64,000 nucleotides of DNA from Flaccisagitta enflata (GCA_965153355.1 OZ231126.1:33170001-33234000), one strand, 5' to 3'. Counted from the stretch's first letter, positions 27,840 through 40,851 are shown. Notes: generated by a model not told the origin, from the letters alone. Numbers and translations: made by a program.

Positions 27840-27988
27840 TATATAGGCGAGTCACCGCTAAATGCGTGTCCGTTATCTAGGGGTAATTTAGCATTACAAA
27901 AGGCCTGAAAAAATTTGGGACTGCAGCTTGTTGTACAGTATTGGCGGGTCACCGCTAACGGCGTTGTCAAGGAAGCGGGGTTCCACTG
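27840..27988 (-). mobile_element. Partial MITE with GGGGTTCCACTG end
   Basis: GCGGGGTTCCACTG followed by TA at about 27975-27990 is a CAGTGGAACCCCGC end with a TA target, close to the 19275 and 36975 elements. The word GGCG.GTCACCGCTAA occurs twice in direct orientation (about 27846 and 27943). The other end was not found. Confidence 0.55.
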
Positions 27989-28451
27989 TACTGTCATCAT
28001 CTTCAACTTTGAAAAAAAAATTTGAAAATTTTTTGGAAAATTTTTCAAAAAGAATTTTTTCCATTAAATTTAAAAGTTTCATCAGTTCATAATGAGACCG
28101 CTGCAAGAGCTTAAATGAAGGAGCTACCCACAACAATTGGGAATTTTTTTAGTTGCAACAATGTACGATTTTTATTTGAAGAAAAAATAGAAAAACTTCA
28201 AGATTGATTTCCCCGTCGGCTTTTGGCTTTGGCTTTCTTATTTCTGTGAAGCGTCCGTGTTAACTGTTTTAATTCTCTCAAAAATGAGTAAGACGTCTAT
28301 ATTTTGGAGGGAAAAAGAGGGCCTATAACGCGCCGATTAGAATCATCTCCAATGTTTGGAAATTTTTTTTATTTTTTTTTTTTTTGAAATTTTTTTTTTC
28401 AGATTTTTTTTTTCTTTTTCTTTTTTTGTCGTGTCCTCTCCTGTTGCGCGA

Positions 28452-28510
28452 CGAAAAAGCTTAAATAATTGCAGTCCCCAGTCGGGGACTGCAATTTTGA
28501 AGCTTTTTCC
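28452..28510. repeat. Palindrome around GCAGTCCCCAGTCGGGGACTGC
   Basis: The central GCAGTCCCC/GGGGACTGC pairs perfectly. Pairing continues outward through AATT and GAAAAAGCTT/AAGCTTTTTC with a few mismatches, giving a hairpin of about 59 bases. No matching copy was seen elsewhere. Confidence 0.85.
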
Positions 28511-28710
28511 CTTGAGATTTGATTATGGGCAAAATTGTCCTAGCACGCGTATATTCGTGAGCATCACAGCATGTAATACAAATAAGAAAAAAACAGTCTA
28601 TGGAAAAGAGAAAAACGGTGAAAAACCAAAAATCTTAATCACTGAATCAGTGAAAATTGGCAATCACTCCACCGTTTTTTCGGTTGGTGAATCACCGAAT
28701 CTCAAGCCTA

Positions 28711-29694
28711 CAGGGTCTTCAATTACGGTTGACTTATTCTAAATAGATGGTGTGCCTCTCACGGTCATCACTCTGTATTTTTCTTTTTTTCCTCCTTCAG
28801 TATATTGTTTGACGTTTTTTGTATCAAAATTTCAAGGGTCTATGTCGACTAGTTTGTCTGTAGCACTAATTTGAAGTATTTCATGTATTCATGGTTTTGA
28901 CTAAAAAAGTTGATTGTTTATCAATGCCTTTTTTTTTAAATTTCTCTTATTTCAAAATGGATTGAGTTACAGATGCGAGATAGGTCTCAAGTTAAAGATG
29001 ATTTGATGTAGTTTTTTGTAATTACCTTGATCGGTTTGTCAGTAAGTCGGTCCGTTTGCTCTATGTCTTCCTATCCATCTGTCTCTCTCCATCCATCTGT
29101 TCATTGGTTCAAAATTCCCCAATGGTGACTTGTCATTAATGAGAGGATTTTGAATCACTTTCCCTGCCCAATTCCTAAGAAAGCCTTAGCATCACTGCTT
29201 CTGATTACCTTATTAAGACTGGGGGTGACATTGTTATGCCTTGTTCTGCAATTCTGATTGTTGTGCATGAACAAGGTTTTGGTGTCATGACACTATTTTT
29301 TTGACCTGGCAATCAACTTGACAAAAACTTCATCAAACAAATAATTTCTCACATGATTACTATAAAATGGTGATAAAAACTTTTTTCATTTCCTTCCCTG
29401 AAACTTCATCAAACCATCTTGTACTAATCTGGCATCTGTAGCTCAAACCGTTTAAAAATAAGTTACAAGAGGAAAAAAGTTTCAGAGAATAGTCGATTTT
29501 TTCAGTTTTGCCATGTATACATAAGGTACTTCAAATTAATGCTACGGACAAACTATTTGACTTGGACCTTTGAAATTTTGATACAAAAAACGTCAAACTA
29601 TATACTAAAAGAGGAAAAAAAGAAAAAGTCAGAGGGATGAGCATGAGAGGCACAGCTCTTATTTAGAATAAGTCAACCGTAATTGAAGACACTG
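28711..29694. mobile_element. CAGGGTCTTC fold-back element with TA duplication
   Basis: The ends are CAGGGTCTTCAATTACGG and GAAGACACTG, flanked by TA (28709-28710, 29695-29696). The arms pair over some 250 bp (GTTGACTTATTCTAAATA, CAAAATTTCAAGGGTC). Both arms carry the GTAGCTCAAACCGTTT module, at about 28950-29000 and 29420-29462 in opposite orientation. The loop region (about 29020-29270) is a decayed reversed AACAAG element. Confidence 0.88.
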
Positions 29695-29699
29695 TAGTG

Positions 29700-29945
29700 T
29701 TACTGTATGCGCTCTGCTTTTGAGGAACCGTTGTAAATGTTTAGTTTACCTGATGTCCCATCCTTGCCAGTTGCCACTGTTGATGCCTCTAGTGCTTCAT
29801 AAAATCGAAACATATTTTGTCCATCTGCTTTCGTCCCCATTGCCTTTTTATCAACGGAGTCTCCCATATGTGCCACTGGAGACGTAATAGTCTCTCTTTC
29901 ATCACCCTCATAGGGATGGAGTCTCCCATCTGTGCCATTGCCCAT
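29700..29945 (-). other. Candidate exon, 81-residue open frame
   Basis: The minus-strand frame is free of low complexity and contains PVAHMGDSVDKKAMGTKADG and MFRFYEALEASTVATGKDG. Near its end the minus strand reads GGGACATCAG followed by GTAAAC (around 29746), a fair splice donor. The frame begins right beside the TA-flanked transposon end. The words GTCTCCCATNTGTGCCA appear twice, so part of it is a short duplication. No domain is recognised. Confidence 0.15.
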
Positions 29946-30320
29946 TAGTAAGCTACCTCATATTCCCACCAACTTGACGATTCTTTCCTCACTCCTTCCC
30001 CAGACATTCATTGTTGTTCTAAAGTTTCCGAATACGTCCTAAAATTTTCTAAAGTGTAAATCCCTCTCCCTCACTTGTGGACCCTCCCACCATTTTACCA
30101 TGAAGGAAATCCATCTGAACGAAAGATCGAGAGGGAAGCAAAGCCTCAAATCCTTTGAGAAAAAGAAAGGGGAAAAAACGTTTTTCTTTTCACCCCACAC
30201 GTAGTAAAACGTGTTGTTACATCGACCCGCTGTTAGAGAGGAATGAAATGCTTTCTATTTCTGTCTTTCTTCATTTTCCCCACTTCTACTTGTTTTCTTT
30301 CCCTTTCTTTTCCATTTTTT

Positions 30321-30353
30321 CTTTTTTTTTCTTTCTTTCTTTCTTTCTTTCGT

Positions 30354-30393
<40 letters not shown>

Positions 30394-30397
30394 TCGT

Positions 30398-30465
<68 letters not shown>

Positions 30466-30481
30466 TTTCTTTCTTTCTTTT

Positions 30482-30512
<31 letters not shown>

Positions 30513-30572
30513 ATCTTTCTTACCTCTTTCTTTCTTTGCTTTTTTCGTTCTTTCTTTGCTTTTTCCTTTCTG

Positions 30573-30659
<87 letters not shown>
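30321..30659. repeat. (CTTT)n microsatellite
   Basis: About 340 bp of CTTT with interruptions at 30470-30570. The 190-residue Phe/Leu/Ser frames on it are artefacts. Confidence 0.98.
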
Positions 30660-30867
30660 CACCCTTTTCTCTTTTTTTTTACTTCCCACGACTGGTAGCA
30701 TATGCGCTACAAGTCTCTCGCGAATAAACGGATAAAAGCAAAATTGTAAGACAACCTCATTTTTTAGCGTCAATAACATTTGTTGGAGTGGAGACTTTGT
30801 GAAGGCTGTATAAGAACGATGGACCACATTAGTGAATAAAGACCAAGAAGGCTAAAAATGCGTCCAT

Positions 30868-30918
30868 GAATGAATGAATGAATGAATGAATGAATGAATG
30901 AATGAATGAATGAATGAA

Positions 30919-30953
<35 letters not shown>

Positions 30954-30990
30954 ATGAATGAATGAATGAATGAATGAATAAATGAATGGA
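30868..30990. repeat. (GAAT)n(AAAT)n(GAAT)n microsatellite
   Basis: A block of AAAT units (about 30919-30953) lies inside GAAT units, consistent with spread of one variant through the middle of the array. Confidence 0.97.
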
Positions 30991-31082
30991 TGCAAAAAAT
31001 AAATGTATGTAAAATAAGTAAGATGTCAACCGACACGTCGCTGCTTATCTGATAAGCTTTGGATTTTGTGAACTAAACATTT

Positions 31083-31706
31083 GGTTAAGACGGCGAGCAA
31101 TTGATGCCAACATTAGTGTTTCACCCCATTTTTTCAACTACAGTTGAATAATTATGATGCAACAGATATTTTCATGAGACAAATTGTCTCCAGAAATACT
31201 CTGTGTGTATGTCTTTGTCATATGCAGCCATGAAAAGAACCATTAAATCAGCAATTCACATGAGAAAATCGAGGAAAATAAGGATTTTTAAGGAAATTAT
31301 GCTTACATTTTTTATCTTATTGCTGCTGTCAAAATTATAAGACTCAAAATTGCAAAGAAATTTTGCATTTCTAAGAACATAGCCGCCTCTGTGATCAATT
31401 TTGGAAGACGGCTATGTTCTTCATTTTTGTGTATTTTCATTTTCCATGCAAAGTTATAATTTTGACAAGCCTTCTATCAGTGAACAAATATCGAATTTTG
31501 AATATTTTCAAGTGAAAATGTTTAGTTGATGTTAGCTTCACTTGCTCTTTTGTATTATTTGTATGCAAATTTTGCAATAAGATATTTATTATGATATACC
31601 TCAATGATTTCTTAATATTTTTTCTTATTTTCATTCTCATAAAATTTTCTATTTTGACCCCTGATGACACACTAAATTTTTCAGTCAGATGCTCGCCATC
31701 TTAACC
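31083..31706. mobile_element. Fold-back element, GGTTAAGACGGCGAGCA ends
   Basis: GGTTAAGACGGCGAGCA (31083) pairs with TGCTCGCCATCTTAACC (ending 31706). Inside is a hairpin AAGAACATAGCCG...CGGCTATGTTCTT (31373-31422) flanked by longer imperfect arms. If TTAA is the target duplication, the ends become GACGGCGAGC; the sequence does not decide. The AAGAACATAG hairpin core recurs at 41.6 kb. Confidence 0.8.
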
Positions 31707-32150
31707 AACCAACCAACCAACCTACCGACCCATGGACTGAGCTATAGACATTGAGCCTTATGGATGACGCTGCTGAAAAGGATTGGAAACTGTATGTGAG
31801 TCTAGCGCTCACCGGAAAACACACATCTGTTATTTGATCATGTGTCTAATGTGTATTTGGTTCAGAGGCTCTGAATACAAATGTGACCCTGTCACGCTTC
31901 CTCCTGGCATTAGCTTTCAAAGAGTCGGAGCAGGAAAAAAGAAAAAAGAATAGACACGTCTGGTCCTCAAAGGAGAGAGCACATGATAAATAAGTAAATC
32001 AAAGCTGTCAAAGAGCCACATGTATATTTGCGCGTACTGTTGATCTCTGATAGAAACTGCATTCATGGACGATTTCTCATGGAAAATATAGACAAGATTA
32101 AGGAAAAGGACAACAAGATCGACTACAACAACAACGGCAAAAAGAAACAG

Positions 32151-32151
<1 letters not shown>
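31707..32151. other. Unannotated sequence
   Basis: AACCAACCAACCAACC and CCTACCGACC near 31704-31728 look like a residual AACAAG core. Otherwise unassigned. Confidence 0.4.
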
Positions 32152-32248
<97 letters not shown>

Positions 32249-32262
32249 GCAACAACAACAGA
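32152..32262. repeat. (CAA)n microsatellite
   Basis: AAC/CAA units, poly-Gln in one frame. There is no evidence that the frame is a gene. Confidence 0.97.
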
Positions 32263-32330
32263 AGAAGCAACAACACCAAACAACAACAATCAACCGTTAC
32301 TTTTTCCTCGTTTTAGTTCGATGGGTAAAC

Positions 32331-32622
32331 AACAAGCCCGACCGGGCAACGATGCGTCCGGGCTGTGTCTCAGCGTGTATTGATCATGTGACATATATGT
32401 ATGGACAGACAGATGGACGAACAGACGGATGGACAGACTCTCAAAACATGTTGGTTGATCATTTGTTTCAATGTAGGGTATCACCGCGGCCAATAACAGC
32501 CGAGAAACATGGTTTTCGCACATGCGTGACGGACGGACGGACGGACGGACGGACGGACGGACCGACGGACGGACGGACAAACCCTCTTATAGAGATGCGT
32601 TCCTGACGGACGCATCTAAAAA
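32331..32622 (+). mobile_element. AACAAG element, GATGCGTCCG subfamily
   Basis: It starts AACAAGCCCGACCGGGC, a 5' hairpin GCCC/GGGC. GATGCGTCCG (32351-32360) is the exact complement of CGGACGCATC (32607-32616), and the left arm GATGCGT of the 3' hairpin is also present. The core is GGAC repeats and the end CATCTAAAAA. No bases of the hairpins match the AGTCGCGTGC subfamily, but every pairing is kept. Confidence 0.9.
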
Positions 32623-32873
32623 GGAAGAGCATGAAAGGGAATAATATACAACGCGACGGCAATAAACGGCCGACGACTCAATATAAAACGCCTCGTCATT
32701 CATTACGAGACTTGTGCTTAGTAGTAGTACATTGTTTGTGCCATCACGTGACGGTTTTTAACGACGAAACGATAATCCTCCGCTTCTCTCTTCGCTTTTT
32801 CTGACTTTCCCGCTGTCTTTGTCTGTGTGTCTGTTTGTCTATATGTCTGTGTGTCTGTCCGTTTTATGTCTTA
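32623..32873. other. Unannotated sequence
   Basis: Contains TATAAAA at 32682-32688 followed by ordinary mixed sequence. A promoter is possible but nothing downstream supports one. Confidence 0.3.
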
Positions 32874-32879
32874 ACCATG

Positions 32880-32914
<35 letters not shown>

Positions 32915-33491
32915 ACAACTTTTTTAGCTTATTTCTGCTGAGCTAACGATATGAAATATAGAAAATCCATTGCCGTTTGAAAGATCTGCAAAAGATCTTT
33001 CAAACGCGACGTTGCTGGTAGTTCTAGCTTTATTCGTTTAGAAATGGCACAAGAATGAATGAAAACATTGCCATATTCAATTTTTCGATTCAATTGTATT
33101 CAAAAGGTTTTGAAAAGAAGTAATTCACTTTGACAAGCTCTAACTTCTAAACGGTTTGAGTTACAGATCTGGGATTGGTCTTGAATGAAAGAATATTCAA
33201 AAATCTTTGAAAGTACCTTAAAGAAAAAGTTAAAAGATATCTTTTTTCTCTGTTTTTTTTATGAACTAACAAAAAAGTACAGTTTTTTCAACTTGGCTTT
33301 TACAGTCTTTACCATCTACTCTTTATCCCTATGTCATTTCTAAACAAATAAAGCTACAACAACCAACATGGTCCCATTTTGAAGATCTTTTGAAGATCTC
33401 TAAAACGGTTATGGATTTTGCTATGTTTTTCTCTTTAGATGAATGTGAAACATTAAAAAACAATTAGTCTCTTTTTTTTTTTTGCCATGGT
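32874..33491. mobile_element. ACCATGGCAAAA fold-back element with TA duplication
   Basis: The ends ACCATGGCAAAAAAAA and complement are flanked by TA (32872-32873, 33492-33493). An A30 run follows the left end. The arms contain GACGTTGCTGGTAGTTCTAG and the TTCGTTTAGAAATGGCAC module, found again reversed at 33140-33190 and 33340-33370. The element at 61323-62723 is a related copy. Confidence 0.88.
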
Positions 33492-33493
33492 TA

Positions 33494-33942
33494 CTTTCTT
33501 TTTGTTTGTCTTTGCCTTTGTAACTATCGATGTCTCTATTTCTGTGTCCATTTCCGCGTATGTCTCTGTCTAACCGTCAGTTTCAGTTTATCATCCTCTA
33601 CGTTTCTGACATTGTCTTTGTTTTTCTATCGGTCTCTGTCTGTTTCTTTGTCCATCTATGTCTCTTCACTGTCAAATACGGTTGCTCTTATTGTCATTAT
33701 CATTAATATCGACATTTTATTTTGCATGCGATACCTACCTAGATAGCCCAACATTGCTCCTAATATTGAAATTTGTAGAAAGAGATAAACAGACGAAACC
33801 AGACTGAGAGATAAAGAATTCTTAAGAGACGACAAAAGAAAGAAAAAAAAAGGGGGGGGGAACTGCATTTACCATCAAAGCATCGTAAACGATGGAACCT
33901 CTTCTAATCACCATTAAGAGACAAAAACGAAAGACATCTGCT

Positions 33943-33979
<37 letters not shown>

Positions 33980-34004
33980 ATGGTTGTCTGCCTGATTCTC
34001 TATC
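33494..34004. other. Unannotated sequence
   Basis: Short TCTCTGTCT-type runs, AAAAAAAAGGGGGGGG near 33843-33860, and a CT run at 33951-33976. No gene. Confidence 0.4.
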
Positions 34005-34756
34005 TTTTTGGGCAGCGGCTCTGAAGGGGACGAAGTCCTGTAGAACACGGGGGGACTTCTGTTCGTCCATTTGTTTGTTTGTTCATTCGTCCGTTTGTCC
34101 TTCCGTTCGTCCCCCAGGCCCCTCTCAGGTCTGAAATCTGCCCTCTTAGGCCTGATATCTGCCATCTCAGGCCCTGAAATCTGTCCTCTCAGGCCTTGAA
34201 TCTGCCCTCTCAGGCCAGAAATCTGCCCTCTCAGGCCTGAAATCTGCCCTCTCAGGCCCTGAAATCTGTCCTCTCAGGCCCTGAAATCTGTCCTCTCAGG
34301 CCTTGAATTTGCCCTCTCAGATCTGAAATCTGCCCTCTCAGGTCTGAAATCTGCCCTCTCAGGCCTAAAATCTGCCCTCTCGGGCCCTGAAATATGTCCT
34401 CTCAGGCCTTGAATCTGCCCTCTCAGGCCTTGAATCTGCCCCTCGGGCCTGACATCTGCCTGCTCGGGCCTAGGCTCGAGAACAATTTCAGGCCCTGAGA
34501 GAGCTGATTTCAGGCCGGAGAGATTTCAGACCTGAGAGGGCAGGGGGAAGTGGACGGATGGAAGGATGGACGGACAGACGGACGGACGGACAGACGGACG
34601 GACGGTCGGACGGACGGACAAAAGTCCCCCTGTGTTCTACAGGACTTCGTCCCCTTTGGGGCTGCCGCCCTGCTTCCTCTCACTCCATTTCACAATCATG
34701 CAAAGCAGGGCAACGGGGATCGCTGAACACATCTTGCCCTTGGGCGACCTGTTTTA
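34005..34756 (+). mobile_element. GGCAGCGGCC element with 21-bp array and GGAC core
   Basis: TTTTTGGGCAGCGGCTCTGA and GACGAAGTCCTGTAGAACAC return inverted at 34620-34675. The array at about 34117-34480 has about 17 units near CAGGCCTGAAATCTGCCCTCT. A GGACGGAC block (34555-34618) lies just inside the right arm, linking this family's core to that of the AACAAG elements. The tail ends GGGCGACCTGTT. Confidence 0.87.
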
Positions 34757-34793
34757 ACTACGTTTGTCTGCTTGTATGTCACTCTGCGACTTT

Positions 34794-34820
34794 CTGTCTG
34801 TCTTTCTGTCTCTCTGTCTT

Positions 34821-34861
<41 letters not shown>

Positions 34862-34873
34862 ATATCTGCTTGT

Positions 34874-34936
<63 letters not shown>
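34794..34936. repeat. (TGTC)n then (CT)n microsatellites
   Basis: TGTC/TCTG units to about 34862 and CT units at 34880-34936. Confidence 0.97.
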
Positions 34937-34939
<3 letters not shown>

Positions 34940-35174
34940 TCTCTCTCTCCCTTTTTTTCTCTTTTCGCCCGTTAGTGTCTCTGTGATTCTCTGATGGTTT
35001 GGCTTTTGTAAAATGGCATGTTTCTCTCATTCCCGCATTGTCTCAAACCTAATTGTTTTGTTTCGTCCTTGGGTTGAAACGACTTAGTCATTCACTCTAC
35101 ATTCCGTACTGATGGGTTTAAAACTCCTTTGAAAGAGGCATAAAGCGCGCGAGACCGAGTAACACAATTCCACA

Positions 35175-35319
<145 letters not shown>

Positions 35320-35548
35320 TTTTTGTTAAGGGAATTTAATTCATTTGAAATATTTTTTGTTTTGTACGACTTATACAACAGAGGCAATTTCAATTTACGG
35401 TGGTTGTTACGGAAAATGCGAGAGCCACTCACACGCTTACGCGCACGCACACGCTTTCTGGCTCGCTTTTTCACCGTTTACAGCTACTAATTACGTGTAT
35501 TTGATATCGTTTTTTCATCCATCTCTCTTGGAACACTGAACCCGAGTA

Positions 35549-36443
<895 letters not shown>

Positions 36444-36489
36444 CCAATGATAGACCACAACTTAATACCCATGAACATTATTGATCGTC

Positions 36490-36690
36490 TGTGCGCAGTT
36501 TTGCAACTCGCTCTGACAGTCTATTGACTGTCGGTCGGTCCGTCAAATTGTATCAATTTGCTTTTCTGGCGTTATAGTCACGACTGCCCCTGGCCCTGAC
36601 AAATGACTGTGTCACTGCCCCTACCCAGCCTAGTTTCTCGATCAAAATTCTCCGTTGGTACATCGGACAGTCGGTCAGCCGGTCCGTACT
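36490..36690 (-). mobile_element. Decayed AACAAG remnant
   Basis: GACTGTCGGTCGGTCCGTC and CTGCCCCTGGCCC/GCCCCTACCC segments in the reversed family order are seen. Neither terminal hairpin is intact. Confidence 0.45.
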
Positions 36691-36781
36691 TCCTGCGGTA
36701 ATCCCTCATCGAAGTTCAAACAATCGAGTGACGTTCTTTTTACCATCAACGTTGGTTGGTTCTTTCGCAAAAGAAAAACAG

Positions 36782-36782
<1 letters not shown>

Positions 36783-36878
<96 letters not shown>
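36783..36878. repeat. (CA)n microsatellite
   Basis: Pure CA. Confidence 0.98.
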
Positions 36879-36880
<2 letters not shown>

Positions 36881-36974
36881 GTCGCACGCTCGTGCACGTG
36901 CTTTCTGGCCTTTGGGTTGTAGACGTTCCAATGATATAAGAAATGACAATCTCAACTCTTTTCTTAACTCCCTA

Positions 36975-37576
36975 CAGTGGGGTTCGTGGAATAACAGCCT
37001 AAACTGGAGGAAGGTATTTAAGTGTCTTAGTTTCATTTGGCAAACTTGATATTTGAAATTTGAGTTGTTAACTTGATGCTTTTGTCCCTGAGTTTTTCGG
37101 TTGCTATGGAAACCAAAATTATTTTTTCAAACATTTATAACCACTAAAATATCAGTATTCTGAGAAATATTGTCAGGGAACAATGCTCAAAATTGAATTT
37201 GCTACAACTTTCCCACAGTATGTTCTGTAAGAATATTGCTCGTTTGGCCGTTGCTGGAGGGCATCACACCTAGCAACTGCTAAATGATGCTCCCTAGCAA
37301 CGGCTAAACGAGCAATATTCTTACAGGACATACTATGGGAAAGTTGTAGCAAATTTAATTCTGAGCAATGTTCCCTGATAATATTTGTCAAAATATCGAT
37401 ATTCTAATTGTTATAAATGTTCAAAAAAATAATTTTGGTTTCCATAGCAACCGAAAAACTCAGGGACAAAAGCATCAAGTAAACAACTTATATTCAAAAT
37501 ATCAAGTTTGTCAAATAAAATTAAGACACTTAAATACCTTCCTCCAGTTTAGGCTGTTATTCCACGAACCCCACTG
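36975..37576. mobile_element. CAGTGGGGTTCG fold-back MITE with TA duplication
   Basis: The ends CAGTGGGGTTCGTGGAATAA and complement are flanked by TA (36973-36974, 37577-37578). The palindromic arms contain CAACTTTCCCACAGTATGTT and GCTCGTTTGGCCGTTGCT, the same core as the CAGTAGATC elements, although the outer 130 bp of each arm are different. It is a core-sharing relative with other termini. Confidence 0.9.
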
Positions 37577-37852
37577 TATCTTATTTTCCTCACTTCCCGT
37601 ATTCTATCCAAAGTTAAATTGAAAACGAATCTTGGCAGAGTCGGCCGCGCAAGAATGCCAAGGACTCGAGAAGAATTTCAATTGCGTAAGTCGGGGCAAT
37701 GACAGAGAAAAACGGATTCCTTTAAACAACGGTCGAAGCGTGATCTCTCCTCTATCTTAGATATCTCAGCGCAGGAATGACAAACAATGAGAAGTAGAAA
37801 ATGAAGGAGAGTCAGAGACGGAGACATATATGGGGAAAATCCACAAGATTTC

Positions 37853-37959
<107 letters not shown>

Positions 37960-38151
37960 CGCGCAAAGTCATGTATAGGGCAACTCTTAAAAGGCGCGAC
38001 GCGCGATTCAGTTAAGACAAAAGGCATTAGAAACGTGTTGCCTGTTGGCAAAAGGAGGGAAATAAAACAATAGAACCGGAGAAATTGAACACACTAAAAT
38101 AGGGGGAAAAGCTGATGAGGAGAAAAAAGAACAGATTATCAGAAAAATAAG

Positions 38152-39083
<932 letters not shown>

Positions 39084-39343
39084 CATCAGAAATGAAAAAT
39101 AATTTTGAATAATTACCTTTCTGTACTTTTAGTCCCGGCGCTTTAAGATTAAAAATACTTGCCCAATCGAGCTCACAATTAGAATTCCAAATCAGCATAT
39201 TGTTCTTCACTATTAGGACAGCGGTCCTAATTTTTCTCTTTTCCGTTTAGGAATAAACAAATTTTGAAAAAAAGATCTGATGAACCTATCATTTAGTGAA
39301 TAAGGAGGATATCTAGGCAACGAGTGAAGGAGCTTTTCCCCAA

Positions 39344-39346
39344 TGA

Positions 39347-39430
<84 letters not shown>

Positions 39431-39442
39431 ACGAAAGAAAGA
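39344..39442. repeat. (GAAA)n microsatellite
   Basis: Pure GAAA, separated from the large array by about 260 bp of unique DNA. Confidence 0.98.
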
Positions 39443-39494
39443 GAAAAAAGAAAACCTCGAGTATAACAAAAGGGGTAAAACAAAATGAAAGAGG

Positions 39495-39698
39495 AACAAG
39501 GCCGGATACACGGCCACCAGTTGCGGACGGGTGGGCAGGGGCGGAAATGCGCGTTTTCCCACTTTTCGACTCAATGGTTACGGACGGACGGACGGACGGA
39601 CGGACCGACAGACGGACGGACCGACGGACGGACAGACCGACGGACGGACGGACCGACGGACAAAGCCTGTTATAGAGTTGCGTGTCCGCAACTAAAAA
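39495..39698 (+). mobile_element. AACAAG element, AGTTGCGGAC variant
   Basis: It starts AACAAGGCCGGATACACGGC (hairpin GCCG/CGGC). AGTTGCGGAC at 39519-39528 is the exact complement of GTCCGCAACT at 39684-39693, and AGTTGCG forms the left arm of the 3' hairpin. The core is a GGAC/GACC mix and the end AACTAAAAA. It looks young, with all pairings intact. Confidence 0.92.
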
Positions 39699-40298
39699 TT
39701 AAGGGCAAGGCCGAGTGCTTCAGCGCTTTAGTCTTAAAACTGTTTTCATCACCAGCCTCATAAAGGAATATGATGCAAACTGGTCCATAAATCACAACGA
39801 AAGAAGGACGAACCATTGCAGCGTGGGCATGCGTGGACCCTGCATACACTGTTCACAGTATAATTCAATCGATGGCTTGTTTCAAGGCATTGTCAAATAT
39901 GACACTGTGAGAAAGTCTGAAGTCATGATCTGAACAATTGAAAATTCATGCGGTGCTAAAGGACAAAATTTGAAAACAAAAGTTTCAGACTACATATCCT
40001 CTTGCAATAGATAATGAAGATTCAGGTCAATGGAAAACAGGCTGGGTCACATCTTTGAACCATCGATCCGTAAAAATTCAAAAGCAGACGTTTTCATGGT
40101 AGATTTTTCGTGAAAAGAATAGAGAGGACGTTGACGTTACAACGACCAGGAAAGATAGTGGTAGATAGGAAAGAAGGTTAAAATGGCGAGGGAGATCGAG
40201 GGTAAATGGTCGCGGGGGTAAGGTGGGGGGGGGAGATGGGATGATGGAAAAGAGGTTGGTGGGAGTCGGAATGAGAGGAGTCTAGGAGAAGAGAGGGA
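39699..40298. other. Unannotated sequence
   Basis: No transposon words are recognised. A GGTGGGGGGGGG run lies near 40220. There are short frames only. Confidence 0.4.
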
Positions 40299-40628
40299 AA
40301 CAAGCCCGACCGGGCAACGATGCGTCCGGACTGTGTCTCTGCGTGTATCGATCATATGACATAGGAGACAGATAGATGAACAGACGGATGAAATGACTGA
40401 GTAGTAAAGGATGCTCTTAAAACATGTTGGTTGATCATTTGTTTCAGTAGGATCTCACCAAGGCCAAAAACAGCCAAGAAACGCAGTTTTTGCACAGGCG
40501 TAGCGGTTGGACAGACCGACGGACGGACGGACGGATGGACGGACGGGCGGACGGACGGACGGATGGACCGACGGACGGACGGACAGACCTTCTTATAGAG
40601 ATGCGTTCCTGACGGACGCATCTAAAAA
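40299..40628 (+). mobile_element. AACAAG element, GATGCGTCCG subfamily, second copy
   Basis: It starts AACAAGCCCGACCGGGC. GATGCGTCCG (40319-40328) complements CGGACGCATC (40613-40622). It shares CATGTTGGTTGATCATTTGT with the 32331 copy and has a GGAC core of different length. The end is CATCTAAAAAG. Confidence 0.92.
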
Positions 40629-40679
40629 GAAGGAACCCCCCACTACACAGTAATACTTCGCCTAAGGAACGCCTCAGAT

Positions 40680-40800
40680 TTCACTCTGCTCCAACTTCGT
40701 TCTACTTCGTTCTAGTCTGTTCTAGCTCCGTTCCAGATTCTGACTCCGCTCTTCTCTGATCTGAAACGAAGCTCGGTTCTAATGCGGAGCTCGGTTTTTA
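40680..40800. repeat. Short tandem repeat of TTCGTTCTAC/CTCCGTTCCAG units
   Basis: About ten-base units (ACTTCGTTCTA, AGCTCCGTTCCAG) run in a row. A reversed relative with the same words (GGAACGGAGCTGG, AGAACGAAGT) is at 60408-60510. Confidence 0.7.
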
Positions 40801-40851
40801 CGTGACAGATTCGTATCAGATAATAGATTAGAAAGCGGATTGATGAGAATT

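Noticed and set aside
32028-32606. 192-residue frame with a poly-Gln tract
   Set aside because: A CAA microsatellite joined to an AACAAG element (Asp-Gly-Arg-Thr repeats from GGAC). No independent coding sequence.
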